A stretch of DNA of 5,908 nt. Origin: Lachnoclostridium phytofermentans (GTDB taxonomy: Bacteria > Bacillota > Clostridia > Lachnospirales > Lachnospiraceae). Every line of letters begins with the position of its first letter. The first letter of the stretch is position 1. The notes under the pieces are model-generated. The model did no database searches. It was not told where the DNA came from and saw only the letters and a list, made by a program, of their open reading frames with translations. The position numbers and the translations under genes are program-made. The stretch lies in the NCBI GenBank assembly GCA_003526525.1, contig DPVV01000043.1, forward strand, positions 1 to 5,908. Reading direction: 5' to 3'. This document shows positions 1-5,362 of this stretch, one piece after another.

Positions 1-1701
1 GTATATAACGTTATCATTGAACCCAAAGTGGTCTTAACCGATGAGGATTATTTAGAACCAACAGTTGAGGCACTAAGTAGTGTATTTGGATTAGATGCAG
101 CAGAACTAACATCACTAATCCATGAAAAATCAACAAGTTCTTATCAACGATTGTTAAAACAAGTGACAATAGATGTAGTAGATCAATTTGAGAATTTAAA
201 AAAAGAAAATAGGAATATTAAAGGGGTATGGTTTGAAGAAGAGTATAAAAGAATCTATCCATATGGAAGTTTGGCTTCTCATGTCATTGGTTATACCAGT
301 GCAGGAGATGTTGGTACTTGGGGGATTGAGGAATACTATAATAGTAGTTTAAATGGTACCAATGGTAGAGTATATGGATTCTATGATTCTGAATTAAATC
401 TTACTAGAACAAGAAAAGAAGCAATCAATGGTTATTCGATCGTATCAACGATAGACTCTAATATACAGCGTATCGTTGAGGAGCATATTAAAAAATTTCA
501 AGAAGAAATCGGAGCAAATAATGTTAGCGTCATTGTATCTAATCCAAACAATGGGGAAATCTATGCTATGGCTACTAACCTTGGATTTGATTTGAATAAT
601 CCTTACGATTTATCTGCGTATTATGATGAGGTTGAGATAGCCTCGATGAGTGAGGAAGATAAAGAGAAGGCATTAAATTCGATGTGGCGTAATTTTAGTA
701 TCAGTGATACTTATGAGCCAGGATCTACTTTTAAACCTTTTACCGTAGCATCTGCTTTAGAAGAACATTTGATTACACCGGAAACAACGTTTCAGTGTAA
801 TGGTGTACAACGAGTAGGAGGTCATAACATCAGGTGTAATGCAAGGCATGGAACGGTAACACTTGCACAGTCCTTAATGAAGTCTTGTAACCCATCTATG
901 ATGGCGATTGGAGAGAAAGAGGGGGCATCTTTGTTTCATACTTACCAGGATCATTTCTTTTTTGGTAAGAAAACAGGGGTAGATCTTCCGGGTGAGTCGG
1001 AGGGTATCTTAATTTCTGAGGATAAGTTACATGTAACCGAGCTAGCTACCAGTAGTTTTGGTCAAGGCTTTAATGTTACTATGATTCAGATGGTCGGAGG
1101 ATTTGCTTCCTTAGTAAATGGTGGACATTACTATCAGCCTCATGTTGTAAAAGAAATTGTTACTGACCAAGGGACTACGATTGATGAGAAAGAACAATAT
1201 CCTATCAATGAGACTGTTTCTACTGAAACTTCGGAATTCATCCGTGAAGCTATGTATTTAACAGTACAGGACGGAACTGCGAAGCCAGCTCAGGTGAAAG
1301 GATATCTGGTCGGTGGAAAGACAGGAACTGCACAGAAACTTCCTCGTTCTTCGAAAAAATATGTTGTTTCCTTTATTGGCTGCGTACCGACCGATGATCC
1401 ACAAGTAGTAATTTATGTGGTAATTGATGAAGTTCACGATGAGACAAAGAAAGCAAGCAGTACGGTTGCAACAACACTTACAAGTCAGATCCTTAAGGAT
1501 ATCTTACCATTTCTTGAAGTATATCCAGAAGGTGAAATTGAATATAAAGTGGACCTTCCGGTAATTAAGGATGGAGAAGAGGGACAAGTAGGAGAAGGGC
1601 AGCAAGGAGAGCAAGGAAACCAGGGTAATAGTGGAGAAGACAATTATGTTGGTTTTGATGATTCCCAAGCGGATGCTATTCCAGATACTATGTCTGACTA
1701 G
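1..1701 (+). CDS. Class B penicillin-binding protein (FtsI/PBP2B/SpoVD family transpeptidase), 5' end outside window
   Basis: This is a peptidoglycan D,D-transpeptidase of the FtsI family, which cross-links stem peptides at the outer face of the membrane. The frame is open from base 1 (VYNVIIEPKVVL before the GTG at 28), so the gene enters from upstream; the membrane anchor and RGTIYDRNG-type segment are not in the window, and GTG 28 is not a real start. Counting codons from base 1, the pedestal domain shows YPYGSLASHVIG near 86-97. The transpeptidase domain has the full catalytic set: STFK (nucleophile Ser242), SCN (295-297) and KTGT (440-443). Cys266 and Cys279 lie between the first two motifs. 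The usual V-T-P-L-Q after the FGQG stretch reads V-T-M-I-Q. There is no PASTA domain; the protein ends in a Gly/Gln/Glu-rich acidic tail from about codon 524. The next gene is a paralogue of it. I infer a role in division or sporulation septum synthesis; which one cannot be decided here. Confidence 0.93.
   Translation, partial: VYNVIIEPKVVLTDEDYLEPTVEALSSVFGLDAAELTSLIHEKSTSSYQRLLKQVTIDVVDQFENLKKENRNIKGVWFEEEYKRIYPYGSLASHVIGYTSAGDVGTWGIEEYYNSSLNGTNGRVYGFYDSELNLTRTRKEAINGYSIVSTIDSNIQRIVEEHIKKFQEEIGANNVSVIVSNPNNGEIYAMATNLGFDLNNPYDLSAYYDEVEIASMSEEDKEKALNSMWRNFSISDTYEPGSTFKPFTVASALEEHLITPETTFQCNGVQRVGGHNIRCNARHGTVTLAQSLMKSCNPSMMAIGEKEGASLFHTYQDHFFFGKKTGVDLPGESEGILISEDKLHVTELATSSFGQGFNVTMIQMVGGFASLVNGGHYYQPHVVKEIVTDQGTTIDEKEQYPINETVSTETSEFIREAMYLTVQDGTAKPAQVKGYLVGGKTGTAQKLPRSSKKYVVSFIGCVPTDDPQVVIYVVIDEVHDETKKASSTVATTLTSQILKDILPFLEVYPEGEIEYKVDLPVIKDGEEGQVGEGQQGEQGNQGNSGEDNYVGFDDSQADAIPDTMSD
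1573..1641 (+). repeat. Degenerate Gly-X-Y coding repeat in the PBP tail
   Basis: Codons read GEE GQV GE GQQ GEQ GNQ GNS GED, which is Gly at nearly every third position with one residue missing in the third unit. The + strand is strongly purine-rich (GGA, GAA and CAA codons). No proline is present, so a true collagen helix is unlikely. It is more probably a flexible, slippage-prone extracytoplasmic linker after the transpeptidase domain. Confidence 0.6.
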
Positions 1702-1765
1702 TAAGTATATGAATCATCACTTCCATATACATTCTAATGCTATACCAGATACTATGATAGACTAG
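1672..1765 (+). repeat. Direct repeat: last 10 codons of the first PBP duplicated downstream of its stop
   Basis: Bases 1672-1701 and 1736-1765 are both 30 nt and match at 25 of 30 positions by eye, with a period of 64 nt. Copy 1 encodes DAIPDTMSD plus TAG. Copy 2, in the frame shifted by +1, encodes NAIPDTMID plus TAG. One of the five differences is synonymous (ATT to ATA). Because 64 is not a multiple of three, copy 2 is out of frame with the gene. It looks like a decayed duplication of the gene end, or the original end left behind after a frame change. Confidence 0.8.
1705..1730 (+). repeat. Stem-loop just after the first PBP stop codon
   Basis: GTATATG (1705-1711) is the exact reverse complement of CATATAC (1724-1730), giving a 7-bp stem with a 12-nt loop. 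It lies between the two copies of the repeated gene end. No T-run follows, so it does not look like a standard intrinsic terminator. It could protect the 3' end of an mRNA segment or be chance in AT-rich sequence. Confidence 0.4.
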
Positions 1766-1861
1766 TTCTAAGAAACATGGTAGAAAAAAGGCAAGAAAAA
1801 AAGAAAACAATCATAACAACGAGCATACAATAATAAAATAGAAATGTATCAAAATCATTTT

Positions 1862-1865
1862 GGAG
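1862..1865 (+). promoter_or_regulatory. Ribosome binding site of the second PBP
   Basis: GGAG sits 4 nt before the ATG at 1870. The spacing is short but workable, and no other Shine-Dalgarno-like sequence is nearby. It supports 1870 as the start. I see no convincing sigma-A promoter in the 1702-1869 gap, only isolated -10-like AT hexamers. Confidence 0.65.
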
Positions 1866-1869
1866 TCGT

Positions 1870-3819
1870 ATGCACCGGTATAAATCATTTAACCGAAAAA
1901 ATATAACAATTGTTGTTATCGTCACGTTTTTTATCGCCTGCTATCTTTGTGGAAGATTATTTTATCTCATGGTAGCAGCTTCAGAAAATTATGCCATCAA
2001 GGCTAGGCAGTTACATGAAAGAGAACGAAGCATTAAGGCTGAGAGAGGAACAATATACGATAGAAATGGTACTATCATTGCTGCGAATAAGCCAGTAAGT
2101 ACTATTTCTGTTATCCATAATCAGATTAAAGATCCGGAAGGTGTAATAAAAGCCTTATCCGATGCATTAAACCTTTCAGAGGAAACTGTTCGTAAGAGGG
2201 TTGAAAAGTATTCCTCGATAGAACGAATCAAGTCGAACGTTGATAAAGAAACAGCCGACTACATACGTAATCTATCCCTTGCTGGTGTTATGGTGGATGA
2301 AGATTACAAACGTTTTTATCCATATGGCTCGTTAGCTTCTAAAGTAATTGGGTTTACTGGAAGTGATAATCAGGGCATTATCGGCCTTGAGGTAGAGTAT
2401 GATTCTTACCTTCAAGGAGTAAATGGAACGATTCTCACCCTTACAACTGCACATGGAATTGAAATTGACGGTGCTGCTGAAAACCGCATCGAACCGATTC
2501 CAGGAAATAGCATTCATTTAAGTTTAGATGTAAATATACAAAAATATGCAGAACAAGCTGCCACAAAAGTTATGGAGGCAAAAGGAGCTAATAATGTTAG
2601 CTTAATTGTATTAAATCCGCAAAATGGCGAAATCTATGCAATGGCAAATGTGCCAGAGTTTGATTTAAATAATCCATATAGTTTTAGCGAAGAGTTAAAA
2701 CAAAAATACGAGGGAGTGACGCTTAGTAGTACAGAGAAGACGAATATACTCAATAATATGTGGAGAAATCCAAGTATCAGTGATACGTATGAACCAGGTT
2801 CAACCTTTAAGATAGTTACAGCGACTGCAGCACTTGAAGAAAAGGTTGTTAGATTGACTGACCGTTTCTTCTGCCCTGGGTTTAAAATTGTAGAAGACAG
2901 AAGAATCCGCTGTCATAAAGCAGGCGGACACGGAAGTGAGGATTTTGTTCAAGGTATCAAAAATTCTTGTAACCCAGTATTTATGGAAATCGGTGCAAGA
3001 GTTGGTGCAACGAAGTTTTATGAATATTTTGATCGCCTTGGGTTGTCAAATAAAACTGGTGTTGACCTACCAGGAGAAGCAAATTCAATTAAACATAAGC
3101 TAGATAAAGTAGGTGTGGTGGAATTAGCAACAATGTCATTTGGTCAGTCTTTTCAGATTACCCCACTACAGCTACTTACCGCGGCAAGTGCAATTGTAAA
3201 TGGTGGAACTTTAGTAACACCACACTTTGGAGTTAATATACAGAATGCAGAAGGTACTGTTATTAAAGAGCTTACGTTCAAAACAACGGACAGTGTGATA
3301 TCAAAAGAAACATCGGAAACTATGAAGATGTTATTGGAAGCTGTTGTTGCAGACGGAACAGGTAAAAGAGCATATATACCAGGTTTTCGTATTGGAGGTA
3401 AAACAGCAACCTCTGAAAAACTTCCAAGAAGATCTGGAAAGTATATCTCCTCATTTATTGGATTTGCCCCTGCAAACAATCCGCAGGTAATGGCAATTGT
3501 TTTAATCGATGAGCCGGAAGGAATATACTATGGCGGTACCATCGCAGCACCGGTGATTTCAGAAGTATTTGATAATATCCTACCATATATAGGTATTGAA
3601 CCAGCTTATAGCGAAAAAGAATTGGAAGAATATAATATCGGTAAATTTGAAGTACCGAGTTTTATAGGTTTAACAAAAGCAGAAGTGGTGAAAAAATTGA
3701 AAGAGTATTCCTTTGGTCAAGTTACTTACCTTGGGGAAGGTGAAATTGTGAAAGAGCAATTTCCACTGGAGGGGGATATGATCAAGCAGAACAGCGACTT
3801 GATTTTATATTTGGAATAG
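1870..3819 (+). CDS. spoVD: Class B penicillin-binding protein with one PASTA domain, SpoVD-like
   Basis: A complete 649-residue bitopic D,D-transpeptidase that cross-links peptidoglycan outside the membrane. A short basic N-terminus is followed by a membrane anchor at about 12-34. RGTIYDRNG (59-67) and YPYGSLAS (150-157) mark the non-catalytic pedestal. The transpeptidase domain has STFK (Ser311, Lys314) and SCN (366-368). The third motif, normally KTG, is K511-T512-A513. FGQSFQITPLQ is canonical, unlike in the upstream paralogue. Cys335 and Cys348 flank a basic loop between the first two motifs; a redox-controlled cysteine pair is known in Bacillus subtilis SpoVD, so a similar switch is possible but inferred. 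One PASTA domain covers about 593-649. B. subtilis SpoVD has one PASTA and PBP2B has two, which favours SpoVD, but a vegetative division role is not excluded, so treat the symbol as tentative. It closely resembles the preceding gene, pointing to tandem duplication. No canonical terminator follows. Confidence 0.95.
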   Translation: MHRYKSFNRKNITIVVIVTFFIACYLCGRLFYLMVAASENYAIKARQLHERERSIKAERGTIYDRNGTIIAANKPVSTISVIHNQIKDPEGVIKALSDALNLSEETVRKRVEKYSSIERIKSNVDKETADYIRNLSLAGVMVDEDYKRFYPYGSLASKVIGFTGSDNQGIIGLEVEYDSYLQGVNGTILTLTTAHGIEIDGAAENRIEPIPGNSIHLSLDVNIQKYAEQAATKVMEAKGANNVSLIVLNPQNGEIYAMANVPEFDLNNPYSFSEELKQKYEGVTLSSTEKTNILNNMWRNPSISDTYEPGSTFKIVTATAALEEKVVRLTDRFFCPGFKIVEDRRIRCHKAGGHGSEDFVQGIKNSCNPVFMEIGARVGATKFYEYFDRLGLSNKTGVDLPGEANSIKHKLDKVGVVELATMSFGQSFQITPLQLLTAASAIVNGGTLVTPHFGVNIQNAEGTVIKELTFKTTDSVISKETSETMKMLLEAVVADGTGKRAYIPGFRIGGKTATSEKLPRRSGKYISSFIGFAPANNPQVMAIVLIDEPEGIYYGGTIAAPVISEVFDNILPYIGIEPAYSEKELEEYNIGKFEVPSFIGLTKAEVVKKLKEYSFGQVTYLGEGEIVKEQFPLEGDMIKQNSDLILYLE

Positions 3820-3829
3820 CCTATAATTA

Positions 3830-3881
3830 GGAAGATTGATTTCCTGAAAAGATAAGTATTCGTGCGAAAAATTAATCTTTC
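3830..3881 (+). repeat. Imperfect inverted repeat 1 between the second PBP and murD
   Basis: GGAAGATTGATTT (3830-3842) can pair with AAATTAATCTTTC (3869-3881): 13 pairs with two G-U wobbles, around a 26-nt loop. The stem is AT-rich and no T-run follows, so it is not a textbook intrinsic terminator. It begins 10 nt after the PBP stop codon. Confidence 0.5.
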
Positions 3882-3883
3882 AA

Positions 3884-3909
3884 AAATTGAATTGTAAACA
3901 ATTCAATTT
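3884..3909 (+). repeat. Perfect 12-bp inverted repeat 2 upstream of murD
   Basis: AAATTGAATTGT (3884-3895) and ACAATTCAATTT (3898-3909) are exact reverse complements separated by AA; in RNA the loop would open to TAAA. The near-dyad symmetry with a tiny centre suits a DNA-binding dimer operator as well as an RNA hairpin. No T-run follows. Function unknown. Confidence 0.7.
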
Positions 3910-3939
3910 GCAAATATTGTGCTGATGCTCAAATTTGCA
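3909..3939 (+). repeat. Inverted repeat 3 just upstream of the murD ribosome binding site
   Basis: TGCAAAT (3909-3915) pairs with ATTTGCA (3933-3939) around a 17-nt loop, ending 14 nt before the murD Shine-Dalgarno. The left arm also belongs to a perfect 10-bp palindrome, ATTTGCAAAT (3906-3915), that overlaps the right arm of the preceding repeat. Repeats 2 and 3 could therefore compete at their junction. Possible leader or processing structure; no family recognised. Confidence 0.45.
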
Positions 3940-3953
3940 GATGGATGTAGAAT

Positions 3954-3957
3954 GGAG
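3954..3957 (+). promoter_or_regulatory. Ribosome binding site deciding the murD start
   Basis: GGAG lies 6 nt before the ATG at 3964, an ideal spacing. It selects this ATG over the in-frame GTG at 3919, which has no Shine-Dalgarno and lies inside an inverted repeat. Confidence 0.8.
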
Positions 3958-3963
3958 CTAATA

Positions 3964-5343
3964 ATGAATTTCCTAGGTAAAAAAGTATTGGTTGTTGGTG
4001 CCGGTAAAAGTGGTATCTCTGCGATAGAATTACTATCACAGGAGGGGGCACAAACCATTCTTTATGACGCAAACGCAGAAATAAACAAAGAAGAAACTAA
4101 ATTAACAGAATTTCGGGAGAAACTACCGAAAAATTACAATGGGGACATCATACTCGGCGAATTTCCATCCGAACTTAAATCCGAGCTTGATATGGTTGTG
4201 TTAAGTCCCGGGGTTCCAACAGATTTAGATTATGTGAAGGACCTTAAGAGTGTAGGGATACCAATCATTGGTGAAGTTGAACTTGCATATAATTTTTCTA
4301 AGGGTAAGATAGCTGCCATTACAGGAACGAATGGTAAGACAACGACGACAACTTTAGTAGGCGAGATTATGAAAACCTATTACAAAAGCGTTTTCGTAGT
4401 TGGAAATATTGGAGTTCCATATACTCAGATGGTAAAGAATACAGAAATCGAATCTGTTACTGTTGCGGAAATGAGTAGTTTTCAATTAGAAACTGTAGAG
4501 AATTTTAGACCAGACGTTTCTGCAATCTTAAATATAACACCGGATCACTTAAATCGTCATCATACGATGGAAGCATATATAGAAGCCAAGGTGAATGTAA
4601 CTAAAAATCAGACAAAAGAAGATACTTGTGTTTTGAATTATGAGGATTCCTATCTTCAAAATGTGAGTGGGGGAATTCCTGCTACAATTCTATGGTTCTC
4701 AAGTGCAAGAGAACTTGAAAGCGGACTGTTTCTTCAGAATAATCAGATTATTTACAGAGACGATGAGAAAGAATGCGTAGTTTGCGATGTGAATGAATTA
4801 CAGATCATTGGCAAGCATAATTATGAAAATGTCATGGCAGCAGTGGGAATTGCAATTGCTTTAAAAGTTCCAATGGAGGATATTCACAAAGCATTGATAG
4901 AATTTAAGGGAGTGGAGCATCGTATTGAGTATGTAACTACGAAACGAGGAGTGAAATACTACAATGACTCGAAAGGAACAAACCCGGATGCTTCCATTCA
5001 GGCAATCAAAGCAATGCAGACCAAAACTCTTTTGATTGGTGGCGGTTACGATAAGGATTCAGACTACGATGACTGGATTAAAGCCTTTGATGATAAAGTT
5101 ACCTATCTTGTGTTGCTTGGTCAAACAAGAGAGAAGATAGCGAATGCAGCAAAAAGACTAGGCGTTAAGAATATAGTCTTGGTTGATAGTCTGAGTGAGG
5201 CAGTTACCTTTTGTGCGGAACATGCAGGTGTAGGTGAAACTGTATTATTATCTCCATGTTGTGCAAGCTGGGGAATGTTTAAAGATTATGAAGAACGCGG
5301 TATGTTATTCAAGGAATATGTCCATGCGTTAAAAGATGAATAA
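3964..5343 (+). CDS. murD: UDP-N-acetylmuramoyl-L-alanine--D-glutamate ligase (MurD)
   Basis: MurD is a cytoplasmic ATP-dependent Mur ligase that adds D-glutamate to UDP-MurNAc-L-Ala. The ATG at 3964 gives 459 residues, usual for MurD, and begins MNFLGKKVLVVGAGKSG, aligning with the family N-terminus; an in-frame GTG 15 codons upstream adds residues that do not fit. The N-terminal Rossmann-like UDP-binding domain comes first. The central ATPase domain has GTNGKTTTT (121-128), the metal-binding Glu169 in AEMSSFQLE, TPDHLNRH (192-199) with His195, and Lys209, which by position is the carbamylated lysine. The C-terminal domain carries EHRIE, NDSKGTNPD with Lys337 that contacts ATP or substrate in the family, LIGGGYDKD, and SPCCASWGMFKDYEERG. 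All key residues are present, so it should be active. It is followed after 19 nt by the SEDS gene, so the two are probably co-transcribed. mraY, which usually precedes murD, is not here. Confidence 0.97.
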   Translation: MNFLGKKVLVVGAGKSGISAIELLSQEGAQTILYDANAEINKEETKLTEFREKLPKNYNGDIILGEFPSELKSELDMVVLSPGVPTDLDYVKDLKSVGIPIIGEVELAYNFSKGKIAAITGTNGKTTTTTLVGEIMKTYYKSVFVVGNIGVPYTQMVKNTEIESVTVAEMSSFQLETVENFRPDVSAILNITPDHLNRHHTMEAYIEAKVNVTKNQTKEDTCVLNYEDSYLQNVSGGIPATILWFSSARELESGLFLQNNQIIYRDDEKECVVCDVNELQIIGKHNYENVMAAVGIAIALKVPMEDIHKALIEFKGVEHRIEYVTTKRGVKYYNDSKGTNPDASIQAIKAMQTKTLLIGGGYDKDSDYDDWIKAFDDKVTYLVLLGQTREKIANAAKRLGVKNIVLVDSLSEAVTFCAEHAGVGETVLLSPCCASWGMFKDYEERGMLFKEYVHALKDE

Positions 5344-5350
5344 GTAGTGT

Positions 5351-5357
5351 GAGGTGA
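5351..5357 (+). promoter_or_regulatory. Strong ribosome binding site of the SEDS gene, supporting a TTG start
   Basis: GAGGTGA is a near-consensus Shine-Dalgarno located 5 nt before TTG 5363 and 20 nt before the next in-frame ATG (5378). That distance favours TTG as the start. A weaker GGG at 5370-5372 could serve the ATG. Confidence 0.7.
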
Positions 5358-5362
5358 AGCAT

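Noticed and set aside
28..30. GTG as the start of the first PBP
   Set aside because: The frame is open to base 1 and the upstream residues continue the family's pedestal domain; there is no ribosome binding site before it. The gene starts outside the window.
1705..1730. Intrinsic terminator after the first PBP
   Set aside because: The stem is short and AT-rich and is not followed by a T-run.
1672..1765. The direct repeat as a mobile element footprint or attachment site
   Set aside because: There is no transposase, no terminal inverted repeats and only 34 nt between the copies; the copies carry gene-end coding sequence, so local duplication explains it better.
1826..1839. TACAAT and TAAAAT as -10 boxes before the second PBP
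   Set aside because: No acceptable -35 hexamer at the right distance for either; such AT hexamers are expected by chance here.
2332..2517. Minus-strand open frame inside the second PBP
   Set aside because: It is antisense to a well-supported coding region, has no recognisable domain and no clear ribosome binding site; a shadow frame.
3153..3479. Minus-strand open frame of 108 codons
   Set aside because: It lies wholly antisense to the transpeptidase domain of the second PBP and shows no family features.
3892..3920. Possible promoter TTGTAA, 17-bp spacer, TATTGT before murD
   Set aside because: Each hexamer matches consensus at only about 4 of 6 positions and both lie in inverted repeats of AT-rich DNA; too weak to call.
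3919..3963. In-frame GTG start giving MurD 15 extra residues
   Set aside because: No Shine-Dalgarno precedes it, it lies in an inverted repeat, and the extra residues do not match the MurD N-terminus; ATG 3964 has GGAG at 6 nt.
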